A stretch of DNA of 10,169 nucleotides, taken from assembly GCA_902547175.1 (NCBI GenBank), contig CACCMS010000030.1:1-10169 (forward strand), written 5' to 3'. The notes under the pieces are model-generated. The model was not told the origin of the DNA, did no database searches, and saw only the letters and a list, made by a program, of their open reading frames with translations. The first letter of the stretch is position 1; each line of letters opens with the position of its first letter. The translations under genes and the position numbers were made by a program. Positions 1 to 6,559 of the stretch are shown here, one piece after another. Source of the DNA: Rhodospirillaceae bacterium. GTDB lineage: Bacteria; Pseudomonadota; Alphaproteobacteria; TMED109; TMED131.

Positions 1-48
1 TATTTTCCAAATTGCATTAATTTCTTTTTCCAATTTACTTGTTGGCAT
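1..48 (-). CDS. dapD: Start of probable tetrahydrodipicolinate N-succinyltransferase (partial)
   Basis: Only the first 16 codons lie in the window: an ATG at 48-46 followed by MPTSKLEKEINAIWKI, running off the left edge. The SKLEKEINAIWK pattern resembles the amino-terminal helix of DapD, which in other Proteobacteria begins with a short helix of the type LEKTIEAAFE. DapD succinylates tetrahydrodipicolinate in the lysine/meso-diaminopimelate pathway. Position also supports the call, because dapD commonly follows the HAD nucleotidase and argB in Alphaproteobacteria. The start codon abuts the stop codon of the HAD gene (49-51) with no gap. A Shine-Dalgarno-like AAGGAA (62-57, minus strand) sits 8 nt upstream inside the HAD coding region. 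Sixteen residues are too few for certainty; that a gene starts here is more secure than its name. Confidence 0.5.
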   Translation of the reverse strand, partial: MPTSKLEKEINAIWKI

Positions 49-690
49 CTAGATAATTCCTTTATTTATTTTTTTAATTATATTCAATATATTGTCACAT
101 ACTATATCAATATAATTGTAAGTCTTACTATTAAAAAAATCTTTTTTAATTAATACAGTTTTAATACCTAATTCTTTAGCAGTTTTCAAATTATTTGGCA
201 AATCATCAATCATAATAGTTTTATTAGGGTCTAAAGAGTACTCTTTAATAACTTTTTGATAAGTTAAGATATCAGGTTTTGGTATATAATCTGCTTTTAT
301 AATATCAAAAATATGATCTATTGTTTTATCTAAACCAATTTTATTAAGAACGTTTTTAGCATGCTCATCTGAACCATTTGTAAATATAATTTTTTTTCCA
401 TTATACTTTTTTAATTCATCACTCAGTTCTTTATTTTTTTTTATACTTGTTAGATCAATGTCATGTACATAGTTTAAAAACTCTTCTGGTTGAACATTAT
501 GATATAGCATTAATCCTCTAAGAGTAGTTCCATTATTTATAAAGTATTTTTTTTGTATCTTAAAAGCCTCATCCAATGAAACATTTAAATTTTTTGCTAT
601 AAAACTTTTCATCTTTAAGTCTATTTGTGCAAATATATTTGAGTCTTCAGGGTAAACGGTATTGTCGAGATCAATTAATAAGTCTTGCAT
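49..690 (-). CDS. HAD-family hydrolase, pyrimidine 5'-nucleotidase-like
   Basis: A 213-residue cytoplasmic haloacid dehalogenase-type phosphatase. All four HAD motifs are visible: motif I DLDNT with nucleophile D7 and general acid D9; motif II T104 in FTNGS; motif III K138 in PKPD; motif IV IDD at D162-D163. Residues 15-90 form a helical C1-type cap. Length, the DLDNTVYP start and the KPD motif fit the SDT1-like pyrimidine 5'-nucleotidase subgroup, which dephosphorylates UMP/CMP or related phosphates. The exact substrate is inferred from family and synteny. The gene follows argB after 4 nt and abuts the next gene (probable dapD). No strong Shine-Dalgarno precedes its ATG, so translation probably depends on coupling with argB. 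A homologue next to argB/dapD is a recurrent alphaproteobacterial arrangement. Confidence 0.85.
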   Translation of the reverse strand: MQDLLIDLDNTVYPEDSNIFAQIDLKMKSFIAKNLNVSLDEAFKIQKKYFINNGTTLRGLMLYHNVQPEEFLNYVHDIDLTSIKKNKELSDELKKYNGKKIIFTNGSDEHAKNVLNKIGLDKTIDHIFDIIKADYIPKPDILTYQKVIKEYSLDPNKTIMIDDLPNNLKTAKELGIKTVLIKKDFFNSKTYNYIDIVCDNILNIIKKINKGII

Positions 691-694
691 AATA

Positions 695-1570
695 TTACTT
701 TCTAAATAAGGTACCTATTCCCTCATCACTTAAAAGCTCTTTGAGTATTACATTATTAAGTTTACCATCAAGTATTACGGAGGCTCTAATCCCTGCTCTA
801 ACAGCGTCAACACAAGTTTTTACCTTTGGTATCATGCCACCGTATATGATTTTTTTAGATATTAACTGTTTAATTTCACTAAGCTTTAATTCACTTATTA
901 CTTTACTGTCCTTACCAATAACTCCTTTTACATCAGTTAACATAAGTAATCTCCTCGCTCCAATTTCGGATGCTATAAAACCTGCAGTTAAATCCGCATT
1001 AATGTTAAATTTTGTTCCTTTGGCATTTGCTCCAATAGGGGCTATAACAGGTACATTTTTATTAGAGACTAAGCTTAATAAAAGAGTTTTGTTAATACTA
1101 TGTGGTTGTCCTACAAGCCCTAAATCAGGATCAGATATATTTTTTTTTCTATATTTTTTAGCTATTATAATTTTAGAGTCAACTCCTGATAGTCCTAAAG
1201 CATTAACTTTTTTATTTGACAGACAATAAGAAATATTTTTATTAATTACTCCTGATAAAATCATCTCTACAATATCAAAAGTTTTTTTGTCTGTTATTCT
1301 CATACCTTTGAAAAATTTATGTTTTATATTTACTTTATCTAACATTACATTTATCTGAGGTCCTCCACCGTGAACTATAATTGGTTTTATGTCTAAATCA
1401 ACCAGTGCTTTAATATTTTGAAAAAAGTTTAAAGACAGTTTTTTATCCGACATCGCGCTGCCACCATATTTAATAACTATAATTTCATTAATATATTTTT
1501 TAAGATTGGAGCTAACTTCTTTTTTTGAAACAGAAATTTGCTTTGCTATTTTATTGATTAAATTACTCAT
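695..1570 (-). CDS. argB: Acetylglutamate kinase
   Basis: A 291-residue amino-acid kinase that phosphorylates N-acetylglutamate with ATP, the second step of cyclic arginine biosynthesis. The glycine-rich phosphate loop IKYGGSAM places K34. HGGGPQI (67-73) and R91 in GMRITD form the acetylglutamate site. FNINAD gives N189 and D193, and GGMIPKV gives K249; these are counterparts of the E. coli catalytic and ATP-site residues. About 28 residues precede the first beta strand, and the protein ends in DEGIGTLF. Both features are seen in hexameric, arginine-feedback-inhibited NAGKs, so allosteric inhibition by arginine is a reasonable inference. The start overlaps the end of engB by 8 nt (ATGAGTAA at 1570-1563), which implies translational coupling. 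No separate Shine-Dalgarno is evident. Confidence 0.96.
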   Translation of the reverse strand: MSNLINKIAKQISVSKKEVSSNLKKYINEIIVIKYGGSAMSDKKLSLNFFQNIKALVDLDIKPIIVHGGGPQINVMLDKVNIKHKFFKGMRITDKKTFDIVEMILSGVINKNISYCLSNKKVNALGLSGVDSKIIIAKKYRKKNISDPDLGLVGQPHSINKTLLLSLVSNKNVPVIAPIGANAKGTKFNINADLTAGFIASEIGARRLLMLTDVKGVIGKDSKVISELKLSEIKQLISKKIIYGGMIPKVKTCVDAVRAGIRASVILDGKLNNVILKELLSDEGIGTLFRK

Positions 1571-2162
1571 AGTTTTTCAAATTATCTACTATTTGTTTTT
1601 TTATATCTTTAACACCAAGCTTGGTTTTTGAACTTGTAAAAAAAGAATGACTATTTCTTATAAGTTTATGAAACTGCATTCCTTTAATTAAATCTTCCTT
1701 TTCTTTTTTATTAATTTTATCAATTTTAGTAAATACAATTTGAAAGGAAATTTTATTAGCATCTAAAAATTCTAAAAAACTAATATCACTCTCTTTAAAT
1801 CCATGTCGAGAGTCTATCAGAATATAAACAATTTTTAAATAAGTACGTTTCGTCAAATATAAAAATACTAATTCGGACATTTTTTCTATTTTATTTTTTG
1901 ATGCTCTCGCATAACCATAGCCAGGTAAATCAACAAGCATAAATTTCTTTGCTATATTATAAAAAAAGATTTTTCTAGTATGCCCTGGCTTGTTGGAAGT
2001 AGAAGCCAGTGACTTTCTGTTGGTAATGGCATTAATTAGTGAAGACTTACCAACATTTGATCTCCCTGTAAAACATATTTCTGGAATTCCATAAAACTTT
2101 AATTCATCATAACTATTAAAACTAACACCTTTAGAAAAAACTTTAAAACTAAAAGTTTTCAT
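1563..2162 (-). CDS. engB: Ribosome biogenesis GTPase EngB (YihA/YsxC)
   Basis: A 199-residue single-domain P-loop GTPase of the TrmE-Era-EngA-YihA-Septin group, needed for large ribosomal subunit assembly. All GTPase motifs are present: G1 GRSNVGKSS (33-41), the G2 threonine T62 in PGHT, G3 DLPGYGYA (78-85), G4 TKID (145-148) and a G5-like TSS (176-178). The length is typical for the family, with no extra domain. It lies 4 nt after yidC and its last 8 nt overlap the start of argB. The ATG at 2162 has no clear Shine-Dalgarno, which suggests translation coupled to yidC. The position between yidC and argB matches the usual alphaproteobacterial order. Confidence 0.96.
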   Translation of the reverse strand: MKTFSFKVFSKGVSFNSYDELKFYGIPEICFTGRSNVGKSSLINAITNRKSLASTSNKPGHTRKIFFYNIAKKFMLVDLPGYGYARASKNKIEKMSELVFLYLTKRTYLKIVYILIDSRHGFKESDISFLEFLDANKISFQIVFTKIDKINKKEKEDLIKGMQFHKLIRNSHSFFTSSKTKLGVKDIKKQIVDNLKNYE

Positions 2163-2166
2163 AAAG

Positions 2167-3822
2167 TCATTTAGTTTTTTTCATTATTATCCACTGTTGT
2201 CCTATAGAGAGAATATTATTCCAAGTCCAATATATGACCAAACCTGCCGGAAAAGTAGCAAATAAAAAGAGAAACATCAGTGGAAGAAAAGACATAATTT
2301 TTGCCTGTAATGGATCAGGTGGCGCAGGGTTTAACTTTTGTTGTAAATACATTGTTAAAGCCATTAATAAAGGCCAAGCACCAATCATTAAAAATGAAGG
2401 AGGCATAAAATTGAACAAGCCAAATAAATTAAAAATAGTCGTTGGATCTGGAGCAGATAAATCTTTTACCCAACCATAAAAAGGAGCATGTCTTGTCTCT
2501 AATGTTACAAATAATACTTTGTATAATGCAAAAAATATCGGTATTTGTATTAGTATAGGAAGACAGCCTGATAAAGGATTAACTTTTTCAGACTTATATA
2601 AAGCCATTATTTCTTGTTGCATTTTTAATTTATCAGTTTTATATCTTTCCCTAATCTCAGTCATTTTAGGTGTTAGTATTTTCATTTTACTCATAGATTT
2701 AAAGGACTTATTAGCTAAAGGAAATAATAGAATTCTGATTAAAACGGTAAGAGCTAAAATAGATAGGCCGACATTGCCAAGCAAATCAGATAGCTTATGT
2801 AATAACAAAAATAAAGGTTTTGTTATTACATAAAACCAGCCAAAATCTACTGCTCTATCAAACATTTCTATAGAAAGTTGATTAGAATATTTATCTAATA
2901 GGTCTACCTCTTTAGCTCCAATAAATACATTAGACTTTACTGAAGCTGTCTCTCCTTTCTCTAAAACTATCTCATTACTAGTGTATTGAGCTTGGTATCG
3001 TTCAATATTTCTTAGAACAGCTTTAAAGCCACCTTCAATTCTTGATCTTTGATCAGGTATAAGGGCTGCTAACCAATACTTATCAGTTATTCCAATCCAG
3101 CCCCCTTTACTTATAATGCTTTTTGATCCTTCCTCAATAATATCATCGTAATCTATTTCTATTAGTCTTTCATTAAGTACAGCAATTGGCCCTTCATGCA
3201 ATATATAAAAACCAGATGTTTTTGGTGTACCAGTTCTATTTACTCTACCGTATTGTGTTAATGAGATATCTTTATTTGAAACATTAGTAACTTTTTGTTC
3301 AACTGTTATTAGATAATCTTTATCTACTTCTATTTTTCTAAAAAATTCTATTCCTTCAGGAGATACCCATTTTATAGTAATATGATTTTCAGGACCTAAC
3401 TCTTTACCTTCAATCAATTGCCATTCACTATTTTTATTTGGTAAATTAATATTTTCTTGCGACATCCAACCTAATTCAACAAAATAAGGGTTAAGAGTAT
3501 TGTTAGGAGATAGAAGGGTTACTTGTTTGGATTCAGGCTTTATGGTGTCTTTGTAATCTTTCAGTATAACATCATCAAAGCGTGCTCCTATAAGAGAAAT
3601 TGAACCTTTTATTCTAGAGGTTTCAGAAAAGTATATTCTTTTATTATTTTTAACTATTTCCTCTCTATCTAATATTTTTTCTCGAGGTATTTCTGTTAAC
3701 TGATTTTCAGCTTCTACATTTTCTTCCGTCATTTTTCTTTCAGTAGGAAAAAGATATTGAAAAATTAATAAAATTATTAATGACGCAACAATTGCTAGTA
3801 ATAAATTTTTTTGCTCATTCAT
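2167..3822 (-). CDS. yidC: Membrane protein insertase YidC
   Basis: A 551-residue inner-membrane insertase that integrates membrane proteins alone or with SecYEG. An amino-terminal transmembrane helix (about 7-25) is followed by a charged linker and the large periplasmic P1 beta domain (about 60-310). The conserved five-helix Oxa1/YidC core runs from about 330. Core landmarks are the hydrophilic-groove arginine R363 in LIRILLFPL, the positively charged cytoplasmic hairpin (about 371-410), NPLSGCLPILIQIP (415-428) and YWTWNN (531-536). The length is normal for Gram-negative YidC. Its ATG overlaps the rnpA stop as ATGA (3822-3819) with no visible Shine-Dalgarno, so translation is probably coupled. 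The small gene yidD, often found between rnpA and yidC, has no room here. Confidence 0.97.
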   Translation of the reverse strand: MNEQKNLLLAIVASLIILLIFQYLFPTERKMTEENVEAENQLTEIPREKILDREEIVKNNKRIYFSETSRIKGSISLIGARFDDVILKDYKDTIKPESKQVTLLSPNNTLNPYFVELGWMSQENINLPNKNSEWQLIEGKELGPENHITIKWVSPEGIEFFRKIEVDKDYLITVEQKVTNVSNKDISLTQYGRVNRTGTPKTSGFYILHEGPIAVLNERLIEIDYDDIIEEGSKSIISKGGWIGITDKYWLAALIPDQRSRIEGGFKAVLRNIERYQAQYTSNEIVLEKGETASVKSNVFIGAKEVDLLDKYSNQLSIEMFDRAVDFGWFYVITKPLFLLLHKLSDLLGNVGLSILALTVLIRILLFPLANKSFKSMSKMKILTPKMTEIRERYKTDKLKMQQEIMALYKSEKVNPLSGCLPILIQIPIFFALYKVLFVTLETRHAPFYGWVKDLSAPDPTTIFNLFGLFNFMPPSFLMIGAWPLLMALTMYLQQKLNPAPPDPLQAKIMSFLPLMFLFLFATFPAGLVIYWTWNNILSIGQQWIIMKKTK

Positions 3823-4160
3823 GATGTTTTTATTTTATTTAAGATTTGTTCAAGTTGTGAACTAAGTATTTTGAAGTTTTCATTAAGTAGGTTTTTTTTT
3901 GCAACTAAAATATAGTCGAATTCATTTCTACCACAATTTAAAAAAATATTTTTTAAAGCTTTGGTTCTTCTTTTTGCAAAATTTCTTTGAACCGCATTAC
4001 CAACTTTCTTACTGGCAATTATACCAAATCTAGGTGAGTTTGTGCTAGCTGCTTTTGACTTTTTAGCATAATTAATTGTAAAAGAGTTACAATTCAAGAA
4101 ACTTCCATTTCTAAATACATGCGCGAAATCTTCTTTTTTCTTGATTAGATATGTATTCAT
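3819..4160 (-). CDS. rnpA: Ribonuclease P protein component
   Basis: A 113-residue basic protein that assists the RNase P RNA in tRNA 5'-end maturation. Recognisable parts are the amino-terminal LIKKKEDFAHVFRNG helix, the FGIIASKKVGNAVQRN segment (45-60) containing most of the RNA-binding RNR signature, the basic helix KRRTKAL (63-69), and the strand FDYILVAKKN (81-90). The signature reads R59-N60-F61-A62-K63-R64, so the usual second arginine of RNR is phenylalanine. The gene starts 8 nt after the rpmH stop, with no convincing Shine-Dalgarno, and its stop overlaps yidC by 4 nt. The rpmH-rnpA-yidC order is nearly universal in Proteobacteria, which makes the identification secure. Confidence 0.94.
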   Translation of the reverse strand: MNTYLIKKKEDFAHVFRNGSFLNCNSFTINYAKKSKAASTNSPRFGIIASKKVGNAVQRNFAKRRTKALKNIFLNCGRNEFDYILVAKKNLLNENFKILSSQLEQILNKIKTS

Positions 4161-4168
4161 TAGTTAAA

Positions 4169-4303
4169 TTATGCAGAAAGTCTCTGTCTGCCTTTTGCAC
4201 GTCTTCTTGAAAGCACTAACCTTCCAGACTTGGTTGCCATTCTAGCTCTAAAACCATGTCTTCTTTTTCTGACTAATTTACTGGGCTGAAAAGTTCTTTT
4301 CAC
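4169..4303 (-). CDS. rpmH: 50S ribosomal protein L34
   Basis: A 44-codon gene encoding the very basic large-subunit protein L34. The translation begins (fM)[19 protein letters not shown] and ends [13 protein letters not shown], matching the L34 consensus almost throughout and of the standard 44-residue length. The start is GTG at 4303-4301. It is fixed by the family alignment, which begins at MKRT, and by a strong AAGGAG (4316-4311, minus strand) 7 nt upstream. It is the first gene of the rpmH-rnpA-yidC-engB-argB run and lies 8 nt before rnpA. The gene is short enough to be missed by length-filtered gene callers. Confidence 0.97.
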   Translation of the reverse strand: MKRTFQPSKLVRKRRHGFRARMATKSGRLVLSRRRAKGRQRLSA

Positions 4304-4310
4304 AAAAAAT

Positions 4311-4334
4311 CTCCTTAATTACTTCCTTAATTAT
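4311..4334 (-). repeat. Two-copy 12-bp tandem repeat in the rpmH leader
   Basis: On the minus strand the 34-bp gap before rpmH contains two adjacent 12-nt units, ATAATTAAGGAA (4334-4323) and GTAATTAAGGAG (4322-4311), matching at 10 of 12 positions. Each carries an AAGGA-type Shine-Dalgarno core. Only the second is correctly spaced from the GTG start of rpmH. The first may be a standby site or a chance slippage duplication. Confidence 0.5.
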
Positions 4335-4336
4335 TA

Positions 4337-4366
4337 ACTATAAAATAAAGCTAGAATCTTTCTTAA
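4337..4366 (-). promoter_or_regulatory. Candidate promoter for the rpmH operon
   Basis: On the minus strand, TTAAGA (4366-4361) and TATAGT (4342-4337) are separated by 18 nt and resemble sigma-70 -35 and -10 boxes (4/6 and 5/6 matches). Transcription would start near 4330, giving a leader of about 27 nt before rpmH. The -10 overlaps the stop codon of the upstream aldolase-like gene. AT-rich sequence yields such matches easily, so this is tentative. Read-through from the upstream gene is also possible, because I see no terminator between them. Confidence 0.3.
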
Positions 4367-5129
4367 GCATTCTTCTTACTAAGGCTCTAAAAGCTAGTTT
4401 ATAACTGCCTGCATCTTTTAAATCCTTAGCATGCCTATCAAGAATATTACTAGGTACATATTCTAATTTTTCTCCACAAGCTCTAGCCATTAGCTGAACC
4501 TTACAAGCACTTTCTAATGTGTAAAGTTTCAAGAATGCTTCAGCTACTGTAGGTCCAGTGGTAAGCAAGCCATGATTTTTTAGTATCATAATACTTTTGT
4601 CACCTAGATCATTGGCAATGCGTTCGCATTCATCATTTCTTAATGTAACACCTTCAAAATCATGATAAGCGACCTTATTATGAAAGGCAGAGCCGCTAAA
4701 GTCAATATTTATTAACCCTTGTTTTAAAGCTGCCATCGCCATGCCCGCATTAGTATGTGTGTGCATAACGCAGTGAGCATTTTCTTTGGATGAGTGTATA
4801 GCTGAATGAATTATAAATCCAGCTGGATTTATATTCCATTCGGACTTTTCTACAATGTTTCCTTCTAAATCAATTTTCACTAAATTAGAGGCTGTAACTT
4901 CATCATACATTAAGCCGTAAGGGTTAATTAAAAAATGCTTTTCTGGGCCTGGAACTCTAGCTGTCAAATGACCAAAAATTAAAAAAGACCAACCTAATTC
5001 CTCCACTAATCTATAAGATGCAGCCAACTGTATTCTTAACTCTCTTTCAGTCAAATCCTCATAGTTTTTCATACATGCTTCTTCTATTTCATTGTGATTA
5101 GCTTGTACTTTAGTATCATGCTTTGACAT
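4338..5129 (-). CDS. Class II aldolase/adducin family protein
   Basis: A 263-residue cytoplasmic protein with the class II aldolase/adducin fold. Residues below are numbered from the ATG at 5129. Metal-site histidines are present: H123 and H125 in MHTHTNAG, and H186 in KNHGLLTTGPT. At the position of the catalytic glutamate of fuculose-phosphate aldolase the sequence is NPAGF (around G104), so the classical aldol mechanism is unlikely. This PAGFxIHSAIH type occurs in a large group of uncharacterised members related to the adducin head. I chose the ATG at 5129 over the in-frame TTG at 5141 because GGGGG (5139-5135) lies 5 nt upstream of the ATG and overlaps the TTG. It is divergent from the SDR gene and co-directional with rpmH, 34 nt away. 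Substrate unknown. Confidence 0.88.
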   Translation of the reverse strand: MSKHDTKVQANHNEIEEACMKNYEDLTERELRIQLAASYRLVEELGWSFLIFGHLTARVPGPEKHFLINPYGLMYDEVTASNLVKIDLEGNIVEKSEWNINPAGFIIHSAIHSSKENAHCVMHTHTNAGMAMAALKQGLINIDFSGSAFHNKVAYHDFEGVTLRNDECERIANDLGDKSIMILKNHGLLTTGPTVAEAFLKLYTLESACKVQLMARACGEKLEYVPSNILDRHAKDLKDAGSYKLAFRALVRRMLKKDSSFIL

Positions 5130-5218
5130 ATAGACCCCCAATTTTTTATTAGGTTAATACATTCGACTTAATTTGTAAAAACATTTATAGTTATTATATA
5201 AAAGGAAATATATAACTA
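5130..5218. promoter_or_regulatory. Divergent intergenic region with candidate promoters
   Basis: This 89-bp region separates the minus-strand aldolase-like gene from the plus-strand SDR gene and must carry the promoters for both. On the plus strand, TTGTAA (5173-5178) and TATATA (5195-5200) are 16 nt apart, but the implied start near 5207 would exclude the AAAGGA ribosome site at 5201-5206. TTTATA (5184-5189) is an alternative -10. On the minus strand a perfect TATAAT occurs at 5198-5193, without a good -35, and TTTACA (5182-5177) is a possible -35. The region is too AT-rich to choose among these. I see no clear operator palindrome. Confidence 0.35.
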
Positions 5219-5995
5219 ATGGGTAATTTTTTTGATTTAAAAAACAAAGTAGCTATTATAACAGGTTCTTCTAGGGGAATAGGAAAAGGAATAGCTTTAA
5301 GGTTCTCAGAACTAGGAGCAAAAATAATAGTGTCATCCAGAAAAATTGATGCTTGCGAGCAAGTAGTTAGAGAGATAATTGATTCTGGTGGAACTGCTAG
5401 TGCTTATGAGTGTAACATATCTAATAAAGATGCTTGTGAAGGTTTAATTGATTTCGCAAAAGAAAAGTATGGGAAGCTTGACGTCTTAGTCTGTAATGCT
5501 GCCAGTAATCCCTATTATGGAAAATTAGCAGAAATACCTGATGAAAGTTTTGATAAGATTATGAATAATAATGTTAAGTCTAACTTATGGTTATGTAAAA
5601 GCGCAATTCCACATCTTAAAGATAATCAAAACGGTTCATCTATTATAATTATTTCATCAATAGCAGGTTTACAGGGGGTAAAAAATTTAGGAGCTTACTC
5701 AATATCTAAGACTGCCGATATTGGTCTAATCAGAAGTTTAGCTGTAGAGCTAGGAAAGTACAAAATTAATGTAAATGGTTTATGCCCAGGTATAATTAAA
5801 ACAGATTTTGCAAAAGCATTATGGGAAAATCCAGAAATTCTTAAAGATGTAGAAAGTTACGCACCGCTTCAAAGAATTGGAACTACAGATGAAGTCGCTG
5901 GAGCTGCTATTTTATTAGCCTCGAAACCAGGAGCTTTCATAACAGGACAAGTTATTACTATGGACGGTGGTATTACTATAGCTGGCAGAGGATAA
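5219..5995 (+). CDS. Short-chain dehydrogenase/reductase, DHRS4-like
   Basis: A 258-residue classical SDR with a Rossmann fold. The cofactor loop is TGSSRGIG (15-22). R41 in VSSRK after beta-2 favours NADP(H). NAAS (93-96) replaces the usual NNAG. The catalytic tetrad is N118, S147, Y160 and K164 (YSISK), and PG follows at 190-191. The overall pattern, including NAASNPYYG and the final MDGG, resembles the DHRS4-like bacterial SDRs, whose animal relatives reduce carbonyls and retinal. The physiological substrate is unknown. The ATG at 5219 is preceded by AAAGGA, 12 nt away, which is long but usable. The gene opens the plus-strand half and ends 5 nt before a small secreted protein, whose ribosome site lies in its last codons. 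The class II aldolase homologue across the divergent promoter could act in the same pathway; that is inference. Confidence 0.9.
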   Translation: MGNFFDLKNKVAIITGSSRGIGKGIALRFSELGAKIIVSSRKIDACEQVVREIIDSGGTASAYECNISNKDACEGLIDFAKEKYGKLDVLVCNAASNPYYGKLAEIPDESFDKIMNNNVKSNLWLCKSAIPHLKDNQNGSSIIIISSIAGLQGVKNLGAYSISKTADIGLIRSLAVELGKYKINVNGLCPGIIKTDFAKALWENPEILKDVESYAPLQRIGTTDEVAGAAILLASKPGAFITGQVITMDGGITIAGRG

Positions 5996-6000
5996 ATTGC

Positions 6001-6450
6001 ATGAAAAATATTATTTTTATTTTTTTAATATCCATGACGACTAGCTCTATTGTTGCAAATCAGGATATGTATGAAAAAAAATATGAATGTCTTACTGAAG
6101 CAAGGGTAAGTGGGTTATTTCAATTTGAAAGAAAATTTTTGAAAGATACCGAGTTTTTCCCAGATAAGACCACATTAAATTTTACTGAAAATTATACTTT
6201 ATTAACTGAAATGGAGAATACTAAGGAAAATAAATTTGTAGCAAAATATCAATTTAATTGTAAAAATGATGAAAAGATCAATTCGATTATCTGTAGACCT
6301 GTAGATGACAATAACACTTATAATATAGTTTTATCATTAGAAAGTCTTAGATACAGAAAAACATTAATTACTAACTATTGGCTTTTTGGCAAAGGTAATG
6401 AAGTAGATTACGTTCATATAGCTCATGGATATTGTTACGACATTGATTAA
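6001..6450 (+). CDS. Small secreted cysteine-containing protein, function unknown
   Basis: A 149-residue protein I do not recognise. It opens with a typical Sec signal peptide: K2, a hydrophobic stretch at about 4-12, a polar TTSS segment and a plausible cleavage after A19 (SIVA-NQ). No lipobox cysteine is present, so a soluble periplasmic product is expected. The mature part has four cysteines (C30, C87, C98, C145), enough for two disulfides, and is rich in charged and aromatic residues. Alternating patterns such as FTENYTLLTEM and TYNIVLSLES suggest a beta-rich domain. The gene begins 5 nt after the SDR stop, with AGAGGA in the SDR's last codons about 8 nt upstream of ATG, so the two are almost certainly co-transcribed. 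No homology is claimed. Confidence 0.75.
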   Translation: MKNIIFIFLISMTTSSIVANQDMYEKKYECLTEARVSGLFQFERKFLKDTEFFPDKTTLNFTENYTLLTEMENTKENKFVAKYQFNCKNDEKINSIICRPVDDNNTYNIVLSLESLRYRKTLITNYWLFGKGNEVDYVHIAHGYCYDID

Positions 6451-6496
6451 AAATTCTTTATTTATTTAATTTAAGCTTAATTACTTGTAAAAATTT

Positions 6497-6526
6497 TTGA
6501 AAATATATAAAGTATTAATATATTAT
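6497..6526 (+). promoter_or_regulatory. Candidate promoter for the GMC dehydrogenase genes
   Basis: The 109-bp gap 6451-6559 holds TTGAAA (6497-6502) and TATTAT (6521-6526), 18 nt apart, resembling sigma-70 boxes. The implied start lies around 6533, giving a leader of about 27 nt. A strong GGGAGGAG (6550-6557) follows immediately before the ATG at 6560. The base composition makes chance matches likely, so confidence is modest. Confidence 0.35.
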
Positions 6527-6559
6527 AAAAGAACTATTAATTAATTCACGGGAGGAGAT

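Noticed and set aside
741..1229. Open frame on the plus strand opposite argB
   Set aside because: It lies entirely antisense to a strongly supported argB, has no recognisable domain, and its composition mirrors the opposite-strand codons.
2234..2833. Two plus-strand open frames opposite yidC
   Set aside because: Both are antisense to conserved YidC core segments and have no family resemblance.
5129..5141. Upstream in-frame TTG start for the class II aldolase gene
   Set aside because: The TTG overlaps the GGGGG ribosome site that is well spaced for the ATG at 5129, and it would add only four residues with no homology support.
6471..6480. TTAAGCTTAA palindrome after the small secreted protein gene
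   Set aside because: It is a perfect 10-bp palindrome but has no loop, weak A/T pairing and no following T tract, so it is neither a convincing terminator nor a clear operator.
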